A stretch of 64,000 nucleotides of DNA from Monoplex corrugatus (GCA_030674185.1 JAPXFY010000026.1:57273210-57337209), one strand, 5' to 3'; shown: positions 24,516 to 36,444, counted from the stretch's first letter. The notes: generated by a model from the letters alone, not told the origin. Numbers and translations: made by a program.

Positions 24516-24729
24516 ATACCCGCACAGCATAATGATCGACAACAGTCACAAAAACAAACAAAAAACAAACAAACAAAGGAAACACACACAAACAAGTACA
24601 CACACATACATAAACCAACACTGACGCAAAAGAACTTAAAACACAAAGCAGACAAACATCATGACAAACTTACAGACATACAGACAACAATCAACAGACC
24701 ACAAACACACACAGAAACAGTGTGACAAA

Positions 24730-27250
24730 CTTTCCCGTTTTTTCCAGATGTCTTTTCCCAGTCTTCACTTTTCCTTTATCTGTGTTTTAGGAAAAGCCAA
24801 ACAGCTTCCACTCCACACTGTAAGAATGTGCGCAGTGTTACTACTTTTAAGATGGTACAATCGTTTGACTGATGACGGCTCTTGTTTTTTCTTACACAGA
24901 AGATTTGAGGCCACTTCCTCTAGCTGTTCCTTTCTGACTAAGATGATTCAAAGGTATAATGACCTACATTTGGTTTGCAAAGGTATGATTTTAAGTATCC
25001 AAGACGGAGAATTTCTGTTGTAGTGGCATTTCCTTTAATACCAGCCTGTCTGGGGCAGTAAATCCACATGATATTTTGTAGGTTGATACTGCTCATTGCT
25101 TTGTGCCAGTCTATGGTCCCTACTCCATTCTGCACTTTTTAGAAGTAGATTCATCGAGTCAGTCAGGATAAAGGCCTGACCTACTTTCATTTCATCATCT
25201 AATGAAGTTAACCACTGGAGTGCACATGTAACTGACTCAACTTCCATTGTTGTGATATCACATGTAGCGTTTTCCCCATGTTGTGTTTTTTCGTGACAGT
25301 GACCCATCCAATGTTGACTTTTTGCGAGTCTCCAACTTATTACCTTGCTCAGTGAGAAGTGAATTTCTGTATCTGCTTTCCCTTCTGGGTTATTCACAAC
25401 AGTGTCTCCCAAGATTTTCTGGATTGTTTTTTATTTTATTTATTTATTTTTTAAATTTTTTTTTATAGATTTTTGAAATGGTTTGGATGTTTCTCCCATT
25501 CCTTTGTCCATTTGAGTTCTGTCAGTTAACATATGTACTGAATGGATTCTTCTGCCTGTCCCATTCATGACTATCTACATTGGAGTTTGTTGTTTTTTGC
25601 TGTTCTGACTATCTTATGGAGTGGGTTTTCTGGGTTTTCCAATGCCCTAAATATGCCTTCACTTGTTCTATTTTGTGTCTTCACTGTATTGAAGTAAGGT
25701 CAAGCAGGTATTACACATTCTCCATGGTGTGTCTTTTGTGGTTCCAAGGATCACTTTCACTGCTTCATTTTGTCTAGTTTTAACGCATCTGTCTGTGACA
25801 ACACAGTGAGGCCCAGTCCATAATCGATTATATTCAGTATTATAGTTGGTATAACTGAAAGAGATGATGTTGTTCAATTCTTTTAGCCGCCACTGTTTAT
25901 AGGACTGAAAGGCCATGTTAACATTTGAGTGCAGTGGTTTCCACATGTTTTCTGAAGGTTAGAGTTCTAACAAAACTGATGCTAAGGTAGCATAAATTGT
26001 TTGTTGCTTGGTACTGGTTCCTCTGAACATAACCGGTGGAATATTTTTACTCGCTGCTTTGTTAGCAAGGGCGCAGAACAGTACCTGTGCTTTAGTGGGG
26101 TTGACTGCTGATCTGATCTCTTGACACTATTGATCTAAGTCGTTTAACTGTTCTTGGACTATTTTCTAGTTTCTTTCATTCTAGTGCATATTTAACCTGT
26201 GATGCGGATGAGTCAGTCATCAGCAAAGGTGAGCATAGGGACTGGTCCACTGCTATTTAGGTCAGCAAGTCCTTTTGTATATGTGTTGTAGTGAACAGGA
26301 GGAAGTGGCAATCCTTGAAGGAGTCCCATGGAGCTTTTGTGGTGATGAACACCATGTTTCCAAGTCATAGGACACGGCGCACAAATCCGAGATACTTTAG
26401 TTGACCACTTTCTGCCGGCTATTAAAAGCGCACCCCTTCCCTTCCACTCCCCACACCTTTTCACCCGTCCCTTTATGACTAGTACGGGAGCACAAAGACG
26501 AGCTACACTGACGGACTTTGGTCGACCCTGCCTGGCTAAAAATAGCACACGCAGGCGACGCCGGCTCACAACTAAAGGGTGGCAGAATGGCTGGGAAAAT
26601 GCAGCCGTGAGGACCACTATGCATTCTTGGAATGTAGCAGCAATCCATCTTGTGACTGCCATGCTGACACCATATCGCTAAGCAGTTCCATGAGTAATGT
26701 GAACTGACTTTATTGTACACATCTTCAAGGTCAATAGCTACAGCCAGGGTTTCTTCTTTGTTCTGAAAACCTTCATAGATTTTATGAGCAAAGGCAGCTG
26801 CATTTTCCTGTGTGCTTTTTCCTGTTCTAAAACCTGCCTGATTAGGTGGGAATATTTTTCTGTCTTTTAAGTCTCCGGGAATATTTTTCTGTCTTTTAAG
26901 TCTCCATCTAATTTCTTTGCTATTATGTTTTCAGTTTCCCCAATTGCGTTTTGTATAGTCAGGATGTGATAGCAATCCATTTAGTCCATCATGACCTTGA
27001 TCTGATTAGCGTAACATTCAGGAAGTTATGTATCCAGTCCTTGGGAAACTCTAAACTGTCTTGATAGAGAGTATATGATTCTGTTTTGTTGTGTTCAGAC
27101 AGTGTTTTGATGTCAAAGTATTGAATCTTGTTTGGACCAGGCGCTGTGTCCTTTCTAAACCATGCAAGAGCTTCATGCATTTCTTGTTCAGTTATTTCAT
27201 CATCTAGTCCAGTTTGTGTCAATTTTTGTTCAATTTAAGTCGGGAATGAA
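24730..27250 (-). mobile_element. LINE-F, decayed copy with reverse transcriptase and RNase H remnants
   Basis: Minus strand. From 27,222 the frame reads TEQEMHEALAWFRKDTAPGP, matching the start of the reverse transcriptase domain. Then come NQAGFRTGKSTQENAAAFAH near 26,830, the block around SSMGLLQGLPLPPVHYNTYT at 26,320 (the GLPQGSPLSP-type box), and LTFADD at 26,220 (the catalytic YADD-type box). An RNase H-like part follows at 25,400-25,000, with a MEVESVTCALQWL segment, LTDSMNLLL and a degraded HCGIxGN-like box. The presence of RNase H points to an I/R1/jockey-group LINE. Stops, frameshifts, a 29-bp tandem duplication at 26,848-26,905 and a 240-bp insertion make it dead. Confidence 0.85.
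26385..26628. mobile_element. GC-richer insertion inside the LINE-F reverse transcriptase
   Basis: On the minus strand the LINE-F protein breaks after AATFQE and resumes at ICAPCPMTWK, where related LINEs are continuous. The 240 or so bases in between have a different composition (about half G+C) and no similarity to the rest of the LINE. Clear terminal repeats or a target duplication were not found, so its nature is open. Confidence 0.45.
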
Positions 27251-27364
27251 TTTTCTTTTTACTTCAAGATTCTTCTGGTCACTTTGTTATATAAAACGAT
27301 GCAGTAGATCCTTTCCCTTTGTCTGTCACATAGCAAAATATGAACATAAACAACACATGAATAT

Positions 27365-27860
27365 TACCAACACTACATAAAGATTAAGAACACCACATCA
27401 GCAACATGTGAACATTAACAACTTATGAATTTCATACTGCATGAACATTAACATCACATCAGTAACACATGAACATTAAAAAATGCATGAACATTACATT
27501 ACGTGGCATTAACAATACCCCATCAGCAACACATTAACAACATATGAACATTACCAACACTACATGAACATTAACAACACCACATCAGTAACACAGGTAT
27601 ATTAACAATACTACATCAGTAACATTAACAACACCACATCAGTAACACAGCAACATTAACAATACTACATCAGTAACATTAACAACACCACATCAGTAAC
27701 ACAGCAACATTAACAATACTACATCAGTAACACAGGAACATTGTAAACCACATCAGTGAACACATGAACATTCCAACACCACATCAGAAACACATGAAGA
27801 TTAACAACAGCACATCACTAATACATGAACAATAAACAATGCCACACCAACATTAACATA
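27365..27860 (+). repeat. Imperfect 24-30 bp repeat with AACATTAACAACACCACATC core
   Basis: The words AACATTAACAACACCACATC and AGTAACACA recur about 15 times with variable spacing. It lies directly downstream of the 28.0-kb exon donor on the minus strand. Confidence 0.85.
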
Positions 27861-27919
27861 TAACATCTTTACCAAATCCCCAACCCTCCCTTTCCTTCCA
27901 TACACACACAGACACTGAC

Positions 27920-28041
27920 TTTTGGAGTCGCTGCTGGAGTTGAGAGGCATAGACCAAGGGGAAGAACTGGCAAAGAGTGAGTACTCTCCCCCTGGCTGTC
28001 CTACAGGCATGGTGACACGTGGCACTGTTGGCTCCACCTCC
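27920..28041 (-). CDS. Internal exon of the Pro/Gln-rich gene (exon 8 here)
   Basis: Minus strand: acceptor TGTGTATATCAG|GGAGG and donor TCCAAAA|GTCAGT. The frame with protein-like composition reads EVEPTVPRVTMPVGQPGGEY, then SLFASSSPWSMPLNSSSDSK. With the first acceptor this frame needs two carried bases, but the 32.9-kb exon delivers phase 0. Using the next AG (GGGAG|GTGGAG, exon starting at 28,037) restores phase 0. Either that acceptor is used or a small exon is missing. The outgoing phase is 1, which also leaves a gap before the 23.3-kb exon. The coding call is good; the exact edges are not settled. Confidence 0.55.
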
Positions 28042-28520
28042 CTGATATACACACATCAGTTTTGTATTGTTTACTACTTTTAAATCTTTTTTTTTTTTTT
28101 ATCCTTCACTATATTTAAATCAATTTTGTATTTTTTTCACTATTTTCATTTTTTGAATACATACTTTTTGTCAACATGCAACTTCAGAACTATTAGTTCT
28201 CAATGGCAAACAAAATGTTCTCTCAAACAGCGTCAACACAAACAATACAAAGACAATATTCTCACTTCAGTAAGTATACTGTCAGAGAGGCAACATTTTC
28301 AACTGCTATTGAGACTCTTGTCAACCCACATACAGGAAACCTGCAATGTCTCTACTGCGCCACATCTGAGCAACCAACATCAGGCATCAGACATAACTTT
28401 ATTTATTATTTGTTTATGCAAATATTTCTGACAATTTTACACCGCAACCCCAGAGGATGCCAAGTACAGACAGCATTATTAATACAACTTACAGAATCCA
28501 TTCAATTTGACCAAACGACC
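28042..28520. other. Intron, no feature recognised
   Basis: AT-rich sequence with a T18 run at 28,087-28,101 and no repeat unit or exon seen. Confidence 0.4.
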
Positions 28521-28524
28521 TGGC

Positions 28525-29180
28525 AAACCCAAGGAGTTTATGCACAGGCTGACATCATTTGCCATAGATGACACAACACCTGGTCAGCCCATAGGGTTTA
28601 TGTGCAGGCTGTCATCATTTGCTATAGATGACAACACCTGGTCAGCCCATAGGGTTTATGTGCAGGCTGTCATCATTTGCTATAGATGACAACACCTGGT
28701 CAGCCCATAGGGTTTATGTGCAGGCTGACATCATTTGCTATAGATGACAACACCTGGTCACCCATAGGGTTTATGTACAGGCTGACATCATTTGCCATAG
28801 ATAACACAACACCTGATCAGCCCATAGGGTTTATGTGCAGGCTGACATCATTTGCCATAGATAACACACCTGGTCAGCCCATAGGGTTTATGTGCAGGCT
28901 GACATCATTTGCTATAGATGACAACACCTGGTCAGCCCATAGGGTTTATGTGCAGGCTGACATCATTTGCCATAGATAACACACCCTGGTCAGCCCATAG
29001 GGTTTATGTACAGGCTGACATCATTTGCCATAGATGACAACACCTGGTCAGCCCATAGGGTTTATGTGCAGGCTGACATCATTTGCTATAGATGACAACA
29101 CCTGGTCAGCCCATAGGGTTTATGTGCAGGCTGACATCATTTGCTATAGATGACAACACCTGTCAGCCCATAGGGTTTAC
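28525..29180 (+). repeat. 58-bp minisatellite, about 11 copies
   Basis: Units of 57-59 bp with CACCTGGTCAGCCCATAGGG and GCAGGCTGACATCATTTGC. Variation is limited to CTATAG/CCATAG, GTGCAGG/GTACAGG and small indels. It joins the next array without spacer. Confidence 0.96.
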
Positions 29181-30010
29181 ACTCTCTGATGGTGACTTTA
29201 CAATCTGCTCTGATGGTGACTTTACAACCTGCTCTGATGGCTACTTTACACTCTCTGATGGTGACTTTACACCTCACACTGATGGTGACTTTACACCTGT
29301 TCTGATGGCTACTTTACACTCTCTGATGGTGACTTTACACCTGCTCTGATGGTGACTTTACACCTCACACTGATGGTGACTTTACAACCTGCTCTGATGG
29401 CTACTTTACACTCTCTGATGGTGACTTTACACCTGCTCTGATGGTGACTTTACACCTGCTCTGATGGCTACTTTACACTCTCTGATGGTGACTTACACCT
29501 CACACTGATGGTGACTTACACCTGCTCTGATGGTGACTTTACACCTGCTCTGATGGCTACTTTACACTCTCTGATGGTGACTTTACACCTCACACTGATG
29601 GTGACTTTACACCTGCTCTGATGGCTACTTTACACTCTCTGATGGTGACTTTACACTCACACTGATGGTGACTTTACACCTGCTCTGAGGGCTACTTTAC
29701 ACTCTCTGATGGTGACTTTACACCTCACACTGATGGTGACTTTACACCTGCTCTGATGGCTACTTTACACTCTCTGATGGTGACTTTACACCTCACACTG
29801 ATGGTGACTTTACACCTGCTCTGATGGCTACTTTACACTCTCTGATGGTGACTTTACACCTCACACTGATGGTGACTTTACACCTGCTCTGATGGCTACT
29901 TTACACTCTCTGATGGTGACTTTACACCTGCTCTGATGGTGACTTTACATCTGCTCTGATGGCTACTTTACACTCTCTGATGGTGACTTTACACCTCACA
30001 CTGATGGTGA
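29180..30010 (+). repeat. 23-bp repeat organised as a 68-bp higher-order unit
   Basis: The basic word CTGATGGTGACTTTACACCT recurs about 36 times. From about 29,230 three variants alternate in order: a CTGATGGCTACTTTACACTCT type, then one followed by CACA, then one followed by GCT. This gives a composite period of about 68 bp repeated some ten times, showing that amplification moved from single units to triplets. Confidence 0.92.
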
Positions 30011-30187
30011 CAAGTATTCCCTGCTGTACGAGTCATTGGCTGCTCTCATGGTTACTTTAGTTTCAGTCTACTTCGTTGCCTATGTGCCTGGAATAAATGC
30101 ACATGAAGGTTTGTGGAGTACGTGTTTCATGGGGATGCAGTGAGATGCAGTCTTTCACAAAGGCAGGGGGTGGGAAGGGGGAAATGC

Positions 30188-30716
30188 ATTTTTTTTTTCA
30201 ATTTTTTTTTCTAAAGATCATCGCACTCAGGGAGGTTACCTTTGTGCTCACCTGGTTTTTTTTCCTTGTCCTATTTTCTATGCTACCTTAATGGCCACAG
30301 AACCTGGCACAGTTTTTTTTTTGTTTTTTTTTTCACAATGCAATAAAGATGATGTCGATGAGGATGATAATCATGATGCTATGGAGTTCCATCTAGGATT
30401 GAGACTGCGCGCGACAGAGCTGTATTCTACGCTCACTATCATAACATATCCTGGCGTCAACCAGGCCCAAGAGATACAGACACCCGTGCTGGTAAGAAAA
30501 TTTGAGCAACACCCTCAATGACGCATCCGTGAAGTGGATGAGGCTCGACTGCATAGTCCTCAGTCTTCCCAATAAGCCCATAGCAAGCCCAACTCTGGGT
30601 AGAAACCGGTTAGAGCCGAAAAATCCCACAATATTTTTTAAAGGGACTGATGGGGATTCGAACCCATAACCTTCTAGTCAGTAGTCTGTTACATTAACCA
30701 CTACACCATGGTGACT
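30188..30716 (-). mobile_element. tRNA-derived SINE with 19-bp target duplication
   Basis: The sequence GGTGGGAAGGGGGAAATGC occurs at 30,169-30,187 and 30,717-30,735, flanking this element exactly. Read on the minus strand, the head at 30,716 is tRNA-like: A box TGGTGTAGTGGTTA and B box GGTTCGAATCC, 35 or so bases apart. A body of about 300 bp follows, ending in A-rich stretches. The head is not a working tRNA because its acceptor ends do not pair. It differs in body from the SINE family at 1.5 and 54.2 kb. It is inserted in an intron of the minus-strand gene, in the same orientation. Confidence 0.85.
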
Positions 30717-30818
30717 GGTGGGAAGGGGGAAATGCTAACTCAGCTTGGAGGGGAATGGGGGGGTGTGCAAGAAGCAGGAGAGAAAGGGATAGGGACTCAT
30801 TCAGCCTGGCTTTGTGGC

Positions 30819-31491
30819 TTAACTCTTTCACCGCCAAGTTTCCTCAGAAACGGCACTCCTCAGTGCCAAGTATATTTTGGGCAGCCAATTTTGCAGCGCA
30901 GTATGCATTTTTAAAAGCTTATATCTTAAAGATTATTAAATATTTTCACTTACTTTTTTTGGCTGTGTAAAGGGCAGATGTTGTATGTATATATGAATGC
31001 TTGCTTATGTTTATGTGCTTGATTGATTGTTCCACAGATAATCTTATAATAAAGAAAAACATTTTTTTTCATACAGTTTATTAGCTGTACTGCTGACCAT
31101 ATTTCGTGAGTTGTGCACCAGATATCATTATAATAAATGAGGAAAAGCAATGGAAAATCTACACACAAAGTCAGCAGTCTGCTTATTCTACTCGGAGTGG
31201 TGGACAATGCGTGTCGATTTCCAGCCATTTTGGAGAAAACGCTTCAGAGAAAACGTGATGTAAATTCCAACAGGTAACAAAGCCACACTTCGGCCTTACT
31301 GCTAAAAAAGTAGGTCGCTGGGTAAAGTTTAAAAATAGCACAGTCGCCTGCATTCACCAGTGGAGCTGACAGAAGCTTTGTATCCACGTGAAAAGTTATC
31401 GTTTAGCATGACCCCTCCAAGTCACACAAATGCAACCATAGCGGTCGTACAAGAAGTCGCTTGATTGTGACCATGGCGGGAAAAGAGTTAA
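30819..31491. mobile_element. TTAA-flanked miniature element, 673 bp
   Basis: Starts TTAACTCTTTCACCGCCAAG and ends, read inward from 31,491 on the other strand, TTAACTCTTTTCCCGCCATG. The two ends match at about 16 of the first 18 positions, including the flanking TTAA. TTAA targets and short terminal repeats are characteristic of piggyBac-type transposons. No transposase frame is present, so this would be a non-autonomous (MITE-like) copy. Confidence 0.7.
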
Positions 31492-32894
31492 TAAAGTTAA
31501 TGATCACTACTGCCAGTAAAGGGTTTAGAAGGTAGTGTCCGATGTAAGCTGAATCAAAACAGATATGAACCGTGCAGAAGTGACCCAACAGCAGTGCACT
31601 CTCCTCTGTGGGGTAGCTTCATGGCAAAAGATACTTATGACTCCTGTACATTCTCAGCTACAGGGCTGTGATGGACAGAATGTGGGTTTCAGGTCTGTTG
31701 AAAAAAAACAGAGTGAGTGGCATGGATCAGGTAAAAATGGAATGACTGGTGTATTTGCAGAAGTCACAACATCAAAGGAAAAGCAAAGAAACAAAACAAC
31801 AACAACAAAAATGTTGTCACCTGCTTTCTGGGGCCAAGACTTCTTGCTTGTCAGGTTTAGGAGTTCCCTGGAAACAAACCCACCACAACCATTTGTTTTA
31901 TAACATACAGATAAGAATTTTTAAACAACATCCGAACTCTGTTCAAGACATATAGACATGAACACTTCATGTTATCAAAATCAAAGAAAGAAATAAACAA
32001 TTCCATCTCCGTTTCACATGACAGCTTTTGCACATTCAAGATAAATTCCATATATACACTGAAGCCATAGACGCCATGTGATAAGAAGCCAAAATGATCA
32101 TGGCATAAGCCTTAAGCCTGTACATACTGCCCTATGCGTTGGTGATGTCTTGAAAAGCAAACAACAAACTGTAAAGAAAAACAAAGATCCACAACCACCT
32201 AAAACATTAAAGCACACAACACCCACAGCAATGAAAATACAGTAAGTCTCAAAACATAAATTATACACTCTGACATGGAAATGACAAAATTTCAGCAAAT
32301 CATTTCATGAATAGCTGTATAAAACTAACTTCACTTTTTTTAGTCAGATGTCCTCTGCTATGGACCCTGATTATTCACACCTGAAGTATCTAGAATTAGG
32401 CATTAGAACAGACAATATTTTCTGAGTCTACATATAAATTACTCTGGATATGTGATCTAAATTAAGAAAGTCTGTCATCAATCATTACGAAATATGCTAT
32501 GGATAATTATATCCACGATCTTGATTTTTCACTGGGTTTGGGGTCAAAATTATACTGGACATGTAGTTGAAACTTTAATACGATCTGCCATGATTTATTT
32601 ATTCCATTTTGTTTCACTGAGTTTAAAGTCCTATCACACTTTGCATACATGAGGACTAACGACAAGAATTTCTTGTAAAAAACAACAACAACAACAACGT
32701 AAGATACTGTTGTTGCCTCCCCTGATGGGCTGAGCCTCACTGGAAATGAGATGAGGAGACAGTCAGATCTTTCCATTAAAAGAATAATACAGAAATATGC
32801 AATGCATAATGATATCTAAAATCTCAATTTTTTACTGGTTCTGGGTCTAGACTACACAGGATACATTTTAACAAAATATGTGTGTGTGACTGAC
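31492..32894. other. Intron, no feature recognised
   Basis: AT-rich sequence with short A and T runs and an AAC trinucleotide run at 32,682-32,698. No exon, element end or tandem unit was seen. Confidence 0.45.
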
Positions 32895-32954
32895 CTCAGC
32901 ATGACCCTGGAAACTGGTGCTGATTCGCGTATCTGGAGGAGATGACTTTGGCGG
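32895..32954 (-). CDS. Internal exon of the Pro/Gln-rich gene (exon 7 here)
   Basis: Minus strand: acceptor TTTGTGTTACAG|CCG, 20 codons, donor GCTGAG|GTCAGT, phase 0 at both ends. The peptide is PPKSSPPDTRISTSFQGHAE. It follows the 41.3-kb exon in phase. A CA-rich 0.95-kb array lies only 15 bases upstream of the acceptor. Confidence 0.7.
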
Positions 32955-32964
32955 CTGTAACACA

Positions 32965-33915
32965 AACACACACATTACACACACATTGAAACACACACAC
33001 ACATCAATACACACAGACTGAAATACACACACACACACACATCAATACACACAGACTGAAATACACACACTTCAATACACACACACACACACATCAATAC
33101 ATACAGACTGAAATACACATACACATCAATACATACAGACTGAAATACACACACATCAATACACACAGACTGAAACACACACACACACTTCAATACACAC
33201 ACACACACACACATCAATACACACATGGGAATACACACACACACATCAATACACACAGACCGAAACACACACACACATCAATACACACAGACTGAAATAT
33301 ACACACACATCAATACACACAGACTGAAACAAACACACACATCAATACACACTGACCGAAATACACACACACACACCAATACACACAGACTGAAATACAT
33401 ACACACTTCAATACACACAGACTGAAACACACACACACTTCAATATGCACAGACTGAAATACACATAGACTGAAATACACACACTTCAATACACACAGAC
33501 TGAAACACACACACATCAATACACACAGACTGAAATACACACACACACACTTTCATACACACAGACTGAAATGCAAACACACTCCAAGATACACACACAG
33601 AAATACACAGACTGAAATACACACACGCACACTTTCATACACACAGACTGAAATGCAAACACACTCCAAGATACACATACAGAAATACACACACACAGAA
33701 ATACACACACACTGAAATACACACACACTGAAATACACACAGACTGAAATACACACACTGAAATAAATGCACACTGAAATACACACACTGAAATACACAC
33801 AGACTGAAATGCACACAGACTGAAATACACACACACTGAAATACACACACTGAAATACACACACTGAAATACACACACACTGAAATACACACACACTGAA
33901 ATACACACACACTTC
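32965..33915 (+). repeat. CA-rich minisatellite with ACACACAGACTGAAATACAC units
   Basis: Units of about 18-35 bp combining ACACACAGACTGAAATACAC with ACACATCAATAC or ACACTTCAATAC words. A block of about 100 bp containing ATGCAAACACACTCCAAGAT is duplicated at 33,550-33,690. Open frames on the minus strand (Cys/Val/Phe-rich) are artefacts. Confidence 0.95.
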
Positions 33916-34213
33916 ACCACATACAGATTGTTTACCCTTAACAGATTCTGGAGTACTGGCCAAAGCCAAAAATGGTACAATGATGGTAAAAATAGTGACA
34001 GTCTGAGTAGCTGGCGCTTCTCTGAGAGCATACAGTCCAAATAATGAAGATTCATACAAACCAGCATACACTGCTGTTAAAAGATAATTTATGTTGACGA
34101 TGGTAAAGGAATCAGTTCATTACTACATAACAATAACAACAACAAAATGTCAGCAAATAACCAGCTCAGCCTCTCCACATAAAATGTCTTTGCCATTACA
34201 ATGAAATGAGGGT

Positions 34214-34815
34214 CATCATCATATCATCATCAGGTGCCTTGCCACATGGCATTGGTGATCATGGCCTTCCATCTGTCTCTATCTCTTGTTGCCTCAGGCA
34301 TCTCTTCCACCCTCTTTGTCTTCAGCCAGTCTGCAAGTCTGTCTAATATCTTCTCCCTGGATCTACCTGGTGCTCTCTTTCCCCCCAGCTTTCCCATTGT
34401 GACCAGGTGCTCCAATTCCCCTTTCCTCATAAAATGGCCAATAAATGTTGCCTGTCTTTTCCTAATCTTCCTTATGAATGATCTTCTTGTATCTGCCTCC
34501 ATCAAGACTGTCTCGTTTGTTTTCTTTGCTGTCCATAGAATTCTCAAAATTCTTCTTAGAAACCACATCTCGGCTGCCTCAATCTTGTTCTGGCTTTGCT
34601 TGTTGACTGTCCATGCCTCACAACAGTATAACAGTATTGGTTCTATATAACATTCAACAACTCTCTTCCTGATGTTAATTGATAGGCATTTGTTGGTAAG
34701 AAAACTTTTCATCTTCTTGAATGCTGTTTTGGCTTGGCCGATTCTGCTGGCTATTTCTGAAGTGCATCTGCCGTCTGGTGAAATGATCGTTCCCAGGTAT
34801 TTGAACTTATCAACC
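34214..34815 (-). mobile_element. LINE-A, 5'-truncated, with 12-bp target duplication
   Basis: Minus strand frame 34,712-34,230 (160 codons) is intact and covers KRVVECYIEPILLYCCEAWT, EAAEMWFLRRILRILWTAKK, TFIGHFMRKGELEHLVTMGK and a C-terminal WKAMITNAMWQGT. It continues upstream to about 34,815. A GAT-type tail lies at 34,214-34,231. The dodecamer TGAAATGAGGGT is present at 34,202-34,213 and 34,816-34,827, so both ends are fixed. The open frame and perfect target duplication suggest a fairly recent insertion. Confidence 0.93.
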
Positions 34816-34839
34816 TGAAATGAGGGTACAAAAAAAAAA

Positions 34840-35211
34840 GTCCTCTATGGACTTCTACACAACATATTCTAAGGGGTCTTCCCTCTCTGCTGGTTTCTTT
34901 GTCATAAACCTAGTGACAGACATGTGTTTTTAGTGTTGTCTCTGACTTCAACCTGCAGCACTTTTGTGGTTCTCACTTTCCATGTGTTTCTTGTAGTCAT
35001 TTTTATCACCATGACTGCACGAAAAGTCCTTGTAGCACACTTTGCAGTGAATGTAATTCATGCCTTTTGATGATGGTTCAAGACAAGACCATAGCTCTGC
35101 ACACTCACTTCGATATTTCTGTTGTGAAACTTCTTGTTGCTTTTCTTCTTCAAACACACCACCACACTGTCGTTGGTTTCATGGTCGTTGCTTGCAAACT
35201 TTCGCTTCATT
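34840..35211 (-). pseudogene. hAT-type BED-like zinc-finger fragment
   Basis: On the minus strand an ATG at 35,211 opens MKRKFASNDHETNDSVVV. After one frameshift the protein continues FEEEKQQEVSQQKYRSECAE and then YIHCKVCYKDFSCSHGDKND, followed by YKKHMESENHK. The pattern C-x2-C-x2-DFS-x2-HG-x-KND-x2-KH-x5-H is the N-terminal zinc finger found in hAT-family transposases and domesticated relatives. A stop follows at 34,948, and an SxFMTKKPAE-like segment continues in another frame. No catalytic domain is present. The LINE-A at 34.2 kb is inserted just downstream. Confidence 0.6.
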
Positions 35212-35214
35212 TTG

Positions 35215-35955
35215 TTGAATTATGGACCCACAGGCCTTGCTCAAGACAGAAAATGAAAGTGCAGTGAAAAATATACACTCTATGCAGATAGGCCTTAAGC
35301 CAACCGGTTATTTCAAAACGGAAGTGAATGATGATGCACAGCAGCGATGTGCATTTCACTGGTGCCTTTAACTCTTCTGCAACAACCCCAGGCTCGAGCG
35401 TTTTCTCCCTATGCACACCCTACTGAAAGGCCTATTATTCCCTGGGAACCACCATTTTAGGGGCGATTGAATTAATTTTCATGGAAACCCAGAATGCTTC
35501 TCACACATGTATTTTATACCACAAGAAACAGCAATTCTTCATCTTTCTGATGGTATGCATCCTTTTGTTGTAAAACGAATTTTGGGATGTATTATTTGGG
35601 CCACAATTGCATAACCAAACGGAAAGGAAAAGTGGACACTGATTTGATACACCAAACCAAAACAAAGTACATAAAGAGCAAACAAACAATACTTAGAAAA
35701 CAAAGAATAAAAGGGTAAGTTAGAGCATGCATTTAGTGTGTTAGTTGTTCAGCTAAACACAACAAATCAACAAATATAGATCAATAAACAAGATTATCTG
35801 AGACAGTTTCATCTTCCACTCAGCATAAGAAGAGCAAATCCCAAAGTTCATGTTGTATGTTTGTTTTATTCACTAAGCAACCATTTGTGGTGCGCACAGT
35901 GAAACAACATCAATAAACAGGATTTAGAGGAAAGAGACAAACAAGCTCAACATAA
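35215..35955. other. Intron, no feature recognised
   Basis: AT-rich sequence with A-rich patches. No exon or repeat was identified. Confidence 0.4.
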
Positions 35956-35959
35956 ACAA

Positions 35960-36194
35960 ACAAACACCTAACCGCGTCGTCTGCTTCACCGTCAGATCGG
36001 ACCTCGATGTTTAGGTCCTGATCTTCCGTCTCCTCTGCAGGTTCGGGGATGTTTGTGACGAAATCCTCATCTTCTTCACTTTCTTCGGAACTGTGGTAAT
36101 AGTCCACTTCTTCTTCTTCTTCGGATCCAGTTTGAGTTGCGAGTTCGACAGTCTCAATCAAGCTTAGCCGTGGTTGAAAACGTTTCGACGCCAT
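35960..36194 (-). CDS. Acidic open frame, possible transposase N-terminus or first exon
   Basis: Minus strand ATG at 36,194. The product starts MASKRFQPRLSLIETVELAT and runs into a Glu/Asp/Ser-rich stretch (GSEEEEEVDYYHSSEESEED) up to about residue 75. It ends near GCG|GTTAGG or TTAG|GTGTTT, either of which could serve as a splice donor. An acidic, low-complexity N-terminus of this size is common in piggyBac transposases and also in host nuclear proteins. Upstream, 36,200-36,520 is relatively CpG-rich, as promoters or young elements can be. I do not recognise the protein; no terminal repeats were found around it. Confidence 0.4.
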
Positions 36195-36444
36195 GAAAGT
36201 GCGCGGTCGAAGGTCGAAGGTTGATAGAGTCAAACGCAAAGAGACTGAGGGTTGGTCCGAAAAATTTGCTCTAAACCAATGGAAACGCGTTTTATTGAGT
36301 CAGACACTGGCTCGAGTGACGTAGGAGATATTTGTGAATTGAAATCAAGTGTGCATGGGAACATTGACAATGGAATAAGCCCATAGGAATTTTCCACAAG
36401 GCCACCGCGAGCATACTCGCAGAGCGTAAAACAAAGCGGACAGT

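Noticed and set aside
30640..30716. A functional tRNA gene on the minus strand
   Set aside because: The A and B boxes are present, but the acceptor ends do not pair and the sequence continues into a SINE body with a target duplication.
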